Program-made: the position numbers and the translations under genes | The notes under the pieces: model-generated | Database searches by the model: none | What the model was told of the DNA's origin: nothing | What the model saw: only the letters and a program-made list of their open reading frames with translations | Assembly: GCA_016712565.1 (NCBI GenBank) | Contig: JADJQU010000001.1 | Location: 682,001 to 746,000, forward strand | Source: Planctomycetota bacterium | GTDB lineage: Bacteria > Planctomycetota > UBA1135 > GCA-002686595 | Direction of reading: 5' to 3' | DNA length: 64,000 bases | In this document: piece by piece, positions 1 through 7,884 of the stretch | Layout: each line of letters starts with the position of its first letter | Position numbering within the stretch: position 1 is the stretch's first letter

Positions 1-1
1 C

Positions 2-175
2 CTCCAGATCTACGAAGGCACCAACCAGATCCAGCGCATGGTCATCGCCCGCCACATGATCCGCGAGGCCATGGATCTGGAGCATCTGGCCGCCTACATC
101 CCCACCGAGACCCAGGCCACCTACAAGGATGGGGCGGTGAAGACGGCCGCCTCCAGTCAGGCCGCCGGCTCCTGA
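2..175 (+). CDS. acyl-CoA dehydrogenase, C-terminal end (partial)
   Basis: This is the last 57 codons of a gene that enters from the left edge. The residues YEGTNQIQRMVIAR are the highly conserved C-terminal segment of FAD-dependent acyl-CoA dehydrogenases, where the glycine-threonine-asparagine loop contacts the flavin of the neighbouring subunit. The family oxidises acyl-CoA thioesters to trans-2-enoyl-CoA and passes electrons to electron-transfer flavoprotein. The reading frame closes with TGA and is followed by a strong hairpin, so this is the end of its transcription unit. Chain-length specificity cannot be judged from this fragment. Confidence 0.85.
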   Translation, partial: LQIYEGTNQIQRMVIARHMIREAMDLEHLAAYIPTETQATYKDGAVKTAASSQAAGS

Positions 176-208
176 GGGACCCCAGCGGTTCCTGACCTCC
201 GCCCCGAG

Positions 209-247
209 ACGGGTCGGCCCACCGCGCCCGGTGGGCCGGCCCGTTTG
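209..247 (+). terminator. intrinsic terminator after the acyl-CoA dehydrogenase gene
   Basis: A 16-bp stem (209-224 pairs with 229-244, with one G-T pair) closes on a 4-nt loop and is followed by a short T-rich stretch. It lies 34 nt after the stop codon. The T tract is weak, as is common in very GC-rich genomes. Confidence 0.75.
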
Positions 248-551
248 CTTTGGGTTTCGAGCGCTGACCGCGGCCCTCCCGTGGGCCCAGGCGCGGGACC
301 ACGGGAAGGAATGGCGGCATCGTCATGGCTCCTGCCGTTCTGTCGTGCGTACCTCCTCCTGCGGGGCGAGTGTGCCACATAGGCAGCCAGGCCCAGCCCG
401 GTGGTTTCGGTTCATCAGGTTACGTAAGCGACTTCCTGATAGGGACTTACCGGCAATCGGGGGCGGTTGGGGGGTGCTCGGACCGGGTTTCGCACAGTTC
501 GAGTTCACGGGTCGGCAGGATCCTCGTACTCTCACGCGAAGGTTAGATCTC
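248..551 (+). other. leader region of the sigma factor gene, no gene seen
   Basis: This 304-nt stretch has no convincing gene and is visibly less GC-rich than its surroundings between about 405 and 460. It holds a short inverted repeat, ATCAGG at 414-419 against CCTGAT at 435-440. The 13-mer at 417-429 (AGGTTACGTAAGC) recurs with one mismatch at 57089-57101, about the same distance upstream of another plus-strand gene. It may be a promoter or leader element of the sigma gene. TACTCT at 527-532 is a possible -10 hexamer. Confidence 0.35.
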
Positions 552-1943
552 ATGAGGCACAAGCAGGCAAGGACCGGAGAAGCGGAAGGCAAGCGCGGCA
601 CGGGCGCCGGTGCGACGCCCATGGAGGCGGGAGCCGAGACGCGGCGCGCGGGCACCCAGTCCGCCCATCGCCGGGCGGCGCCGCGCGCCCGCCGAGCCCA
701 GGGCTCGGGCTCCAAGAGTTCGGGACGGGGGTCCGCGACCCGCGCCCAGGCGGGATCCACCGCCGGCTCCCATGGGTGCTCCCAGCCGACGGCCCAGGTC
801 TTGACCCATGCCGAGCTCGACGGGCGGCTCGATGCCCTGGCCACGGCCCCGGAGTTCTTCTCGGCCGGTGCCCTGACTCTGGCCATGGAGCTGGACCGCG
901 CGGGCACCTGCCTGGAGATCAGCGACCCCCTGAGCTGGCGCAGGGCCCCCAAGACCGACAAGACCGCGGGCCGGGTGACCCTGGCCCAGCAGTTCCGCAG
1001 CGAAGTGGACGCCATGGTGATTCTCGACCGCGAGGACGAGGCGCGCCTGGCCCGGCGCGTGGAATTCGCCCGCATCCGCTTCCAACACGGCATGGCCGCC
1101 GCGGGGCTCGACAAGAGCGCGGTGGTGGACGGCGTGAGCTCCAGCGCGGGCGGGTTCGTGGGCATCTACGGCACCACCTGCAAGCTGCCCGGCGAGCTGT
1201 GCCGCCGTTGGGCCGAACTCCATGCCCTGCGCACGGAGATGGTGGAGCGCAACCTCTACCTCGTGCTGATCAACGTGGAGCGCTACTCGCACACCACCGC
1301 GAGCCAGGGTGACCTGATCCAGGAGGGCTCGGCGGCGCTGTTCCGCGCCGTGGACGGCTTCGACTGGCGCCGTGGGCTCCTGTTCCGCACCTACGCCGTG
1401 CACTGGCTGAACCAGGCGTTCCGCAGCTACCTGTACAACTTCACCAACACGGTGAGGGTGCCGGTGTACCTGCAGAAGGCCCTCAAGCACGTCAACGACG
1501 CCAAGAACCGCCTGGGGGACGCCAAGGCAAGCGTGGAGCGCATCGCCCAGGAGGCGCAACTCGGGGAGGGCCTGGTGGCCGCCGCGATGTCCGCCGCGCG
1601 CACGGCACGCTCCATCGACATGACCTTCGACGACGAGGGGGAAGGCGGGCGCCTGAAGGACCTGCTGGAGGCTGAAGTCGCCGAGGACGGTCCCTACACG
1701 ACCGCCCTGGAGGACGTGTCCCTGGAAGACAGCCTGGGCCAAGCCCTCGATCGCCTCTCGGAGCGCGAGCGCTACGTGGTCAGCCTGCGCTTCGGCGTGG
1801 GCACCGAGCGCGAGCACACGCTGGCCGAGGTGGCGGCGAAGCTCGGAGTCAGTCTCGAGCGCGTGCGCCAGATCCAGGTGCGGGCCATCGGCAAGCTGCG
1901 CAACCCGCAGCTGCGCAAGGTGGTCGACCCGTACCTGAATTGA
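552..1943 (+). CDS. RpoD-like sigma-70 family RNA polymerase sigma factor
   Basis: The 463-residue product is a multi-domain sigma-70 protein. Region 1.2/2 begins near ILDREDEARLARR. Region 2.3-2.4 includes FRTYAVHWLNQAFRS and NTVRVPVYLQK. Region 4 contains LSERERYVVSLRFGVG and the helix-turn-helix LAEVAAKLGVSLERVRQIQ. Region 4 resembles housekeeping sigma factors closely, but the region 2.4 helix departs from the RpoD consensus: the usual tryptophan pair is HW, and RQAITR is replaced by NQAFRS. Promoter choice may therefore be altered. The first 110 residues are a basic, low-complexity tail. The ATG at 552 is chosen because the frame upstream is non-coding in character; GAAGG lies 9 nt before it. 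A bidirectional hairpin follows the gene. Confidence 0.85.
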   Translation: MRHKQARTGEAEGKRGTGAGATPMEAGAETRRAGTQSAHRRAAPRARRAQGSGSKSSGRGSATRAQAGSTAGSHGCSQPTAQVLTHAELDGRLDALATAPEFFSAGALTLAMELDRAGTCLEISDPLSWRRAPKTDKTAGRVTLAQQFRSEVDAMVILDREDEARLARRVEFARIRFQHGMAAAGLDKSAVVDGVSSSAGGFVGIYGTTCKLPGELCRRWAELHALRTEMVERNLYLVLINVERYSHTTASQGDLIQEGSAALFRAVDGFDWRRGLLFRTYAVHWLNQAFRSYLYNFTNTVRVPVYLQKALKHVNDAKNRLGDAKASVERIAQEAQLGEGLVAAAMSAARTARSIDMTFDDEGEGGRLKDLLEAEVAEDGPYTTALEDVSLEDSLGQALDRLSERERYVVSLRFGVGTEREHTLAEVAAKLGVSLERVRQIQVRAIGKLRNPQLRKVVDPYLN

Positions 1944-1971
1944 CCCGGCGCCCGATCCGGGCTCCACGAAA

Positions 1972-2020
1972 CATCGCCCCCGCGTCCGACGGCCCTTGGG
2001 GACCGGACGCGGGGGCGATG
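1972..2020. terminator. bidirectional terminator hairpin
   Basis: The two 17-nt arms, 1972-1988 and 2004-2020, are perfect inverted repeats around a 15-nt loop. The hairpin lies between the convergent ends of the sigma factor gene and the TerB-like gene and can serve both strands. No long T tract is present on either side. Confidence 0.7.
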
Positions 2021-2075
2021 TGTTGAACCCCGCGGCGGCCGGGGCAGCGGGGGGCGCGGGGCGCGCCGGCTCCGG

Positions 2076-2636
2076 TCAGGCGAAGGCCTTGGTCAGGTCC
2101 TGCAGCACGGCTTCCTCTTCCTTGGAGATCTTGCCGATGCCCAAGAGGCCGCCCGAGGCCGCCGCGACCCTGCGCGCGCGGCCGATCAGCTCGCTCTTCA
2201 GGCGCTCGCGCTGCTCCGGCGGCAGCGCGCCGCAGATCGTGCCCACGTAGCTCTTCCAGGCCTTGAGCAGGGATCCCTCGGGCGCGTGGGTGAGCCAACT
2301 GCCCAGCAGGTCCTGGTTCTGGCGGTCGAGCCCGACGTCCAGGGCCGCCTGGAGCACGGCCTTGCGCTCGTCGGCGTCCACGCCGCCCGAAGCCCAGGCC
2401 ACCTCCACCAGGGGCACCAGGGAGAGGGCCGACAGCGTGGCGGGCGAGAGCCCCAAGCTCACGAGGCCGTCCAGGGCCGCGGCGTCCACGATGCCGGTGG
2501 CCTTCGACAGCTCCTCGCGGGTGATGCGCGCCTGCTTCTCGCCCCGCATTCGCTCGAGGATCTTGGCTTCCTCCTTGCGAAAGAACTCCTCCTCCAGGGT
2601 CCTGCCGCGTTCGCCCAGTACACGTTGTTCCGTCAT
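2076..2636 (-). CDS. TerB-like helical protein
   Basis: The 186-residue, all-helical-looking protein contains the segment VEVAWASGGVDADERKAVLQ, which matches the tellurite-resistance TerB / DjlA N-terminal fold in which an acidic motif can hold a metal ion. There is no signal peptide or membrane segment, so a cytosolic location is likely. The N-terminal 50 residues are charged and helical (LEEEFFRKEEAKILERM). The start is supported by AGGGGAA 7 nt upstream of the ATG, and a -10-like TAGGAT lies further upstream at 2702-2707. The function of free-standing TerB proteins is not established, and the assignment rests on a short motif. Confidence 0.5.
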   Translation of the reverse strand: MTEQRVLGERGRTLEEEFFRKEEAKILERMRGEKQARITREELSKATGIVDAAALDGLVSLGLSPATLSALSLVPLVEVAWASGGVDADERKAVLQAALDVGLDRQNQDLLGSWLTHAPEGSLLKAWKSYVGTICGALPPEQRERLKSELIGRARRVAAASGGLLGIGKISKEEEAVLQDLTKAFA

Positions 2637-2701
2637 GGTCGTTCCCCTCGGGTGTGTGCGCGGCCCCCGCGGCCGCGCTGCGTCGCAATCAGTGGGGCGG
2701 G

Positions 2702-2707
2702 GATCCT
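2702..2707 (-). promoter_or_regulatory. possible -10 hexamer of the TerB-like gene
   Basis: TAGGAT on the minus strand ends 65 nt before the start codon. It matches the TANNNT hexamer found close to several other starts in this window, but here it leaves room for a normal leader with a Shine-Dalgarno site. Confidence 0.3.
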
Positions 2708-2814
2708 AGACGCGAAGGCCGCTTCGTTCCACCGCCCCCATCACGGTTCCCCCGCCGGCGCCAGGGGCGCGGAAAGCACCCCGGCGGGCCGTCTCGGACT
2801 CCCGAGGGGGTGCA

Positions 2815-4392
2815 TCACTGGCGGTCGGAGGCGAACACCCAGCGGAAGATCTCGCCCAGCTTGGGCGGCTTGCCGGTCATCAGGATGCCGACGCGGAAGA
2901 TCTTGGCGGCGGCCCAGAAGGCCAGGGCCACCGAGAGCAGCAGCAGCAGGGTCGTCGCCACGTACTCCCAGGTCTCGGGCGGCCCGGCCGCGCGGTTCAT
3001 CATCACGAACGGCGTGAAGGGCGGGATGAACGAGAGCACCCGCGCCAGTGTGCCGTTGGGATCCTGCCCCACGGGCATCAGGGCCATCAGCGGCAGCATC
3101 AAGAGGACCATGATCGGCGACATCAGGTTCTGCGCTTCCTTGATGGAATTGCAGGCGGAGCCGATGCCGACGATCATCGACGCGTAGAGCAGGAACCCCA
3201 GCAGGAAGTAGACGACGAAGGACAGGAGGAAGCTCGGGTCGCTGACCAGGATCGAGAGATCCACGTCCCCGGGAAGGTCCATCAGGGTCGGGGCCAGCTT
3301 GAGGCCCACCAGGAAGAACCCGATCCAGCTCACGATGGTGGTCAGGCCCGTGGCGGCGATGCCGAAGATCTTGCCGGTCATCAGCTCCAGGGGCGAAATC
3401 GAGGAGAGCAGCACCTCGATGATGCGGTTCGACTTCTCCTCGACCGTGTTGGTCAAGAGCAACTGGACGATGGTGACGATCGAGACCCACAGCAGGTAGA
3501 CGAACACCAGCGGGGCCCACTGCCGGATCACGTCCTTGGTGGAGACCTTCTGTTCCTGGCCCGTGGAGTCGATCTGCTTCTCGTCGAAGTGCACCGGCTC
3601 CTGGATGCGCCGCGCGACGTCGGGGTCGATCTTCTCGCGGGCGAAGCGCCGGGCCTCGATCACGTCCGAGGACAGGCGGCCGATCCACTCCTTGAGGTCC
3701 TGGTCGGTGCGATTGTTGGAGACGTACTTGAAGCCGTCGTTGCTGTCCAAGGGCGTCGGGCCCAGCACGAAGTAGGCGAACAGGCCGCTCTTGCCCTGGT
3801 CGAGCTGCTCCCGGGCCCAGCCCTCGGGATCCGCGGTGCCCGGCGGCAGTTCCACGCGCTCGTAGCGCTCGCGCTTGATGCCGGCCTTCAGGGAGCGCGC
3901 TTCTTTCGGCGAGAGCGTCGACAGCCAGCCCAGGAACTCCACGGTCTGGGCGGTCAGGTCCGGCGTCTCTCCCCCGGCCTCCGAGTCCTTCGGTTTCCCA
4001 CCGCCGAAGGCCGCGCCCATCATGGTCATCAGGCGCGCCTTGTTCTCCAGCTGGGCCGCGGTCTTGCCCTCCAGACCCTGGGCCATGGCCCGCATGGGCG
4101 GGGGCATGGCCTCCACGGCGGAGGGGCCCTTGACGGTCTGTTTCTGCAGGAACTTCAGCAACTGCAGCACGTCGTCGTACTTGGCGCGCTCCTCCACGGC
4201 GGGGAGCAGCCACTGGCTCTGGTCGATCACCGCGTAGCGGCGCACGTCCTTGGCCTTGGCCAGCAGGCTCGGGACGATCACGGCCACGGCCAGGATCACC
4301 GGGAACAAGAGGATCCCGATCCAGAAGGTCTTCGTACGCAGGTTCTCGGCGTACTCGCGCAGGGCGACGAGCCAGGTCTTCTTGCTAACCAT
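2815..4392 (-). CDS. ABC-2 type transporter permease, NatB-like
   Basis: The 525-residue membrane protein has one N-terminal segment (WIGILLFPVILAVAVIVPSL), a large hydrophilic loop of about 250 residues, and a C-terminal block of about five segments beginning near APLVFVYLLWVSIVTIVQ. This is the architecture of ABC-2 permeases of the NatB/YhaP type, which export sodium or small organic compounds together with a separate ATPase. It contains the family feature EEKSNRIIEVLLSSISP. The gene overlaps the end of the ATPase gene by 8 nt, so the two are co-translated. AAGGA stands 8 nt before the ATG. The substrate cannot be inferred. Confidence 0.85.
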   Translation of the reverse strand: MVSKKTWLVALREYAENLRTKTFWIGILLFPVILAVAVIVPSLLAKAKDVRRYAVIDQSQWLLPAVEERAKYDDVLQLLKFLQKQTVKGPSAVEAMPPPMRAMAQGLEGKTAAQLENKARLMTMMGAAFGGGKPKDSEAGGETPDLTAQTVEFLGWLSTLSPKEARSLKAGIKRERYERVELPPGTADPEGWAREQLDQGKSGLFAYFVLGPTPLDSNDGFKYVSNNRTDQDLKEWIGRLSSDVIEARRFAREKIDPDVARRIQEPVHFDEKQIDSTGQEQKVSTKDVIRQWAPLVFVYLLWVSIVTIVQLLLTNTVEEKSNRIIEVLLSSISPLELMTGKIFGIAATGLTTIVSWIGFFLVGLKLAPTLMDLPGDVDLSILVSDPSFLLSFVVYFLLGFLLYASMIVGIGSACNSIKEAQNLMSPIMVLLMLPLMALMPVGQDPNGTLARVLSFIPPFTPFVMMNRAAGPPETWEYVATTLLLLLSVALAFWAAAKIFRVGILMTGKPPKLGEIFRWVFASDRQ

Positions 4393-5308
4393 GGGAGAGG
4401 TCCTTCGCCGCCTGGCGGCCGCCGACCGCGCGCACGAACACTTCGTGCAGCGACGGCTCGCGCATGTCGAAGCGCCGCACCTTGACCTGCCCGATCAGGG
4501 CGTGGAGCAGTTCCTGGGGGTCCGCGCCCGGGGCCAGGAACAGTTCGGCGGTCTTGCCCGCGTCGTTGACGCGCGTCACGCCCGGCAGGCGCGAGAGCAG
4601 GGAGCCGTCGCCGTCGTAGTCGAGCATCACCGCGCGCTCCGCGCTCTTGCGCACCTCCGACAGCGGGCCGTCGATGACCTTGCGGCCCTTGTCGATCAGG
4701 AAGATGAAGTCGCACAACTGCTCGGCCTGCTCCATGCCGTGCGTGGAGAAGATCACCGTGCGACCGGCGCGGCGCTGGTCCAGGATCAGGTCCCGCAGGA
4801 TCTCCACGTTGACCGGGTCCAGGCCGCTGAAGGGTTCGTCCAGGATCATCAACTCGGGCTCGTGAATGATCGTGGCGAGCAGCTGGACCTTCTGACCCAT
4901 GCCCTTCGACAGGGCCTCGGTGCGCTTGTCGGCCCACTCGCCCAGGCCGTAGCGCTCCAGGAGTTCCGTGGCGCGCCGCTTGGCGGTCGCCGGGTCCAGG
5001 CCCTTGAGCCGGCCGAAGTACGCCATGATCTCGGCGCACTTCATTTTCTTGTACAGGCCCTTCTCCTCGGGCAGGTACCCCAGTCGGTCCTTGGTGAGCT
5101 CCGAGCTTTTCTGGCCCAGCACGGTGATCGTGCCCTGGTCCGGCTGGATGATGTTGGTCACCATCCGGATCGTCGTGGTCTTCCCGGCGCCGTTGGGCCC
5201 GAGGAACCCGTAGATCGAGCCCTTGGGGATCGCGAGCGACAGATCGTCCACGGCGACGTGGGCGCCGAAGCGCTTGGTCACGTGCTCGAGGGTCAGGGCG
5301 TGTTCCAT
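4385..5308 (-). CDS. ABC transporter ATP-binding protein, NatA-like
   Basis: The 307-residue ATPase shows a Walker A GPNGAGKTTT, an ABC signature-like segment ALSKGMGQKVQL (with K where SGGQ is usual), and Walker B LMILDEPFSGLD, followed by the switch histidine in FSTHGMEQ. A C-terminal domain of about 90 residues follows the nucleotide-binding domain, as in NatA-type exporters. The ATG at 5308 begins MEHALTLEHVTKRFG; longer in-frame starts would add a tail unlike the family. It is the first gene of a two-gene operon with the permease downstream and is divergent from the gene at 5395. Confidence 0.88.
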   Translation of the reverse strand: MEHALTLEHVTKRFGAHVAVDDLSLAIPKGSIYGFLGPNGAGKTTTIRMVTNIIQPDQGTITVLGQKSSELTKDRLGYLPEEKGLYKKMKCAEIMAYFGRLKGLDPATAKRRATELLERYGLGEWADKRTEALSKGMGQKVQLLATIIHEPELMILDEPFSGLDPVNVEILRDLILDQRRAGRTVIFSTHGMEQAEQLCDFIFLIDKGRKVIDGPLSEVRKSAERAVMLDYDGDGSLLSRLPGVTRVNDAGKTAELFLAPGADPQELLHALIGQVKVRRFDMREPSLHEVFVRAVGGRQAAKDLSHG

Positions 5309-5380
5309 GGGGCGATCAGAATGCCGGGGGACGGGCGCTTGGAACAGGGGGGAGATGGATACCGATCGCCGGGCGACGGG

Positions 5381-5386
5381 TAGAGT
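5381..5386 (+). promoter_or_regulatory. -10-like hexamer just before the gene at 5395
   Basis: TAGAGT, preceded by GG, ends 8 nt before the ATG. No Shine-Dalgarno sequence is present, so a near-leaderless transcript is inferred. Confidence 0.4.
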
Positions 5387-5394
5387 AGGCGGCG

Positions 5395-6594
5395 ATGGCA
5401 CGGAGCAGCGTGCGGACCATGGGGGAGGGGAACTTGTCGTTGGGCGAGCTGCGCACGCTTTCCCTGGACCTGCTGCGCCGGCCGCCCTTCGACCTGGAGC
5501 GCCGAAAATTCACCGCCGACCTCCGGCGCAGTCTCGATCCTGACGATCCGGGCGAGGCTGGCGCCCCCGGCGACCCCGGCGATACCGGCGGATCGGGTGC
5601 AGCCGGTGCCACAGGTGCCGCCGGTGCCGCCGGTGCCGCCGGTGCCGCCGGCCGGGAACCGCGCGGTCCCGTGGACCTGGCCGGCAAGGCCCAGGAGTTC
5701 CTGAGGTCCCCCGAATTCTGGAAGCAGTGGTACGAGGAGCAGCTCTACTACTTCCTCCTGGTGGACAATTTCGCGCCCCGTGGCGAGGACATGCAGTCGA
5801 TCCCCGGGGAGCTTGCCGCGGGCCGCATCGACGTGCGCGAGGCGATCCACCGCATCGCGCTGTCGGCCAGCTTCGACCAGCGCAATCCAGGGGCGGACAC
5901 CTTCGTCACCGTGGTCCTGGAGCAGCTGGCGGGCCTGGCCGTGGAGCGGAACCGCCGCGAGCTCGAGATCGGCAAGTCGGTCTATGACGGCAAGCCGGGC
6001 AACTTCCTCGGGCGCCCGGGCGCGTCCCAGTCGGACGTCGTGAAGAGCGCCATGGAGCAGCGCTCCTTCGCCGAATCCCTGCTGGGCCGGGAGCACCGCC
6101 GGCTGGTGCACGCCGCGGCGGCCAAGTCCGATCTCAAGGACTGGACCGAGGCCTTCCTGGCCGACCCGCGGGTGTTTCCCGATCTGGTGCGGCGGTGGAT
6201 CGGCTCGCCGGCCTATGCCGCGCGCCTCGGCCGCCGCGAGCCCATGGACAATCGCCTGTTCGTGCGCGCCCTGATCGTCGACCTGTGCCAGCGCGAGCCC
6301 ACCGCCGAGGAATTCAGCCGCATGCGCAGCGCCCTGGACGGGTTGGCCGACCCCACGCCCCTGCGGGCGGTGCTGGCGCGCCTGCTCGTGGACTCGCTGC
6401 AGACGGATCCCAGGCCCGCCCGGGCCGTGCCGGACGCGCCGTCGTTCGTGCGCGAGCAGTTTGCGCGGCTCCTGGGGCGCGCCCCCAGCGCCGCGGAGGA
6501 ACAGGAGCTCGTGGCGAGCCTCGCCGATCCGGCCTCCAGGCCCGCCCTGCTCACCTACGCGCTGCTGACCCACTCCGAGTACCAGAGCTACTGA
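5395..6594 (+). CDS. uncharacterised planctomycete-type protein with a collagen-like tract
   Basis: I do not recognise this 399-residue protein with certainty. Its style (SPEFWKQWYEEQLYYFLLVD, and the ending ALLTYALLTHSEYQSY) recalls the DUF1549/DUF1553 proteins that planctomycetes pair with DUF1501 proteins, and a DUF1501-like gene follows 17 nt downstream. It has no signal peptide and is rich in charged helices. Residues 68-85 form a Gly-Ala-Ala/Thr tract encoded by 9-bp tandem repeats and may vary in length. It is probably co-transcribed with the next two genes, whose products are exported, so a role with them is likely but unproven. Confidence 0.5.
   Translation: MARSSVRTMGEGNLSLGELRTLSLDLLRRPPFDLERRKFTADLRRSLDPDDPGEAGAPGDPGDTGGSGAAGATGAAGAAGAAGAAGREPRGPVDLAGKAQEFLRSPEFWKQWYEEQLYYFLLVDNFAPRGEDMQSIPGELAAGRIDVREAIHRIALSASFDQRNPGADTFVTVVLEQLAGLAVERNRRELEIGKSVYDGKPGNFLGRPGASQSDVVKSAMEQRSFAESLLGREHRRLVHAAAAKSDLKDWTEAFLADPRVFPDLVRRWIGSPAYAARLGRREPMDNRLFVRALIVDLCQREPTAEEFSRMRSALDGLADPTPLRAVLARLLVDSLQTDPRPARAVPDAPSFVREQFARLLGRAPSAAEEQELVASLADPASRPALLTYALLTHSEYQSY
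5596..5649 (+). repeat. 9-bp tandem repeat encoding a Gly-Ala-Ala tract
   Basis: Six 9-bp units lie in tandem. The last four are identical GGTGCCGCC copies and the first two are degenerate. The period is a multiple of three, so copy-number change would alter tract length without breaking the frame. Confidence 0.85.
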
Positions 6595-6611
6595 CCCAGG
6601 AGATCGAGCCC

Positions 6612-7883
6612 ATGGAAACGCCTCGCTTCGATCCGGGCACCTCCGCCACCGGGACCTCCGGGGGCCTGGGGCTCGACCGGCGTCAACTCCTGGGCGGGCT
6701 CGCCGCGGCGGCCTTGACGGGCCCCTCGGCCCTCGGCGCTGGGGCCCACCTCGGACCGGCGGGCGGCGCTCCGCGCGATCCCCAGGAGCCCGAGCCCTCT
6801 CCGCGGACTCGACGGGTGGTGCTGATCGCCTTCGCCGGCGGTGTGCGCACGCGCGAGACCTTCGGCTCGGCCGACAACGTGCCGAACCTGAAGAAGCTCG
6901 CCCAGCGCGGCGTGCTCTACCCGCGCATGCGCTCCTCGAACCTGGGCCACTTCGGTGCGGCCCTCGCCATGTTCACCGGCGTCGCCGAGCAGCGCGGCAT
7001 CCGCGAGAACCAACGCGGCGACCAGCCCACGCTGTTCGAATACTTGCGCAAGGACCTGCAGTTCGCCGCGGGCGACGTTTGGATCGCCACCTCCGGCGGC
7101 GCCCAGCAGACCAACTACTCCTACGGGTTGCACCCCAAGTACGGCGCGCGCTTCGGCGCCAACACGCTCGATTCCGACGGCATCTTCAACGCCGAATTCC
7201 GCGGGTTGGTGGAGCACTGGGGCAGGCCCACGCGCCGCAGCGCGGCCGAGCAGGCGGCGCTGGCGCGCATGCGGCGGGCCCTGCGCGGCGGCGGGGAGGC
7301 CGGGGCCGCGGAGGGAGAGGGCCGCGGGCGGGCGGCGGATGCCTCGGCCCTCAACGACCAGGACAGCGCCGCGCGCGTGGAGCAGTACATCCTCGACGAG
7401 CTCACCCGCGGCACGGCGGAGATCAGCGGCCCCAACGCGGCGGATGCCAAGGCCCTGCGCACGGCCCGCAACCTGCTGGCGGTCTTCAAGCCGCGCGTGG
7501 TGGCCGTGGTGCTGCAGCAGGCCGACGCGGCCCACGGCTCCTTCAACGCCTACGCCGAGATCGTGCGCCGCAACGACGAGGCCATCGGCGAGCTGGTGGC
7601 CGCCATCGAGGCCGACCGGGAGCTGGCGGGGAGCACGGCGATCTTCGTGGCGCCCGAGTTCGGCCGCGACCGCGACCTCAACTCGCGGCGCGGCCTGGAT
7701 CACGGCGACGGCTCCGACGACCTCAACTACGTGGCCGGCGTGGCGGTCGGGCCCGAGTTTCGCCGCGGCGTGACCGTGGAGGACGAAGTGGCCGTGGTGG
7801 ACCTGTGTCCGACCGTGTGCTCGCTCCTCGGCGCCGAGGCTCGCCTGTCCAAGGGCCGCAAGCTGCCGAAGCTCCTGGCCTAG
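6612..7883 (+). CDS. DUF1501-like alkaline-phosphatase-fold protein with Tat signal
   Basis: The 423-residue product starts with a twin-arginine export signal (DRRQLLGGLAAAALTG). It then shows alkaline-phosphatase-superfamily features: VVLIAFAGGVRTRETFG near the first metal-binding region, VAPEFGRDRDLNSRRGLDHGDG near the second, and VDLCPTVCSLLG. DUF1501 proteins are exported, abundant in planctomycetes, and of uncertain substrate. The usual N-terminal aspartate-glycine pair is not obvious here (AFAGGVR), so activity may be altered. AGGAG stands 8 nt before the ATG. The next gene begins one base after its stop, so the two are co-translated; that gene encodes a periplasmic multiheme cytochrome. 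Confidence 0.7.
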   Translation: METPRFDPGTSATGTSGGLGLDRRQLLGGLAAAALTGPSALGAGAHLGPAGGAPRDPQEPEPSPRTRRVVLIAFAGGVRTRETFGSADNVPNLKKLAQRGVLYPRMRSSNLGHFGAALAMFTGVAEQRGIRENQRGDQPTLFEYLRKDLQFAAGDVWIATSGGAQQTNYSYGLHPKYGARFGANTLDSDGIFNAEFRGLVEHWGRPTRRSAAEQAALARMRRALRGGGEAGAAEGEGRGRAADASALNDQDSAARVEQYILDELTRGTAEISGPNAADAKALRTARNLLAVFKPRVVAVVLQQADAAHGSFNAYAEIVRRNDEAIGELVAAIEADRELAGSTAIFVAPEFGRDRDLNSRRGLDHGDGSDDLNYVAGVAVGPEFRRGVTVEDEVAVVDLCPTVCSLLGAEARLSKGRKLPKLLA

Positions 7884-7884
7884 C

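Noticed and set aside
543..1967. A 474-codon minus-strand frame opposite the sigma factor
   Set aside because: The plus strand clearly encodes sigma-70 regions 2-4; the minus frame is its mirror.
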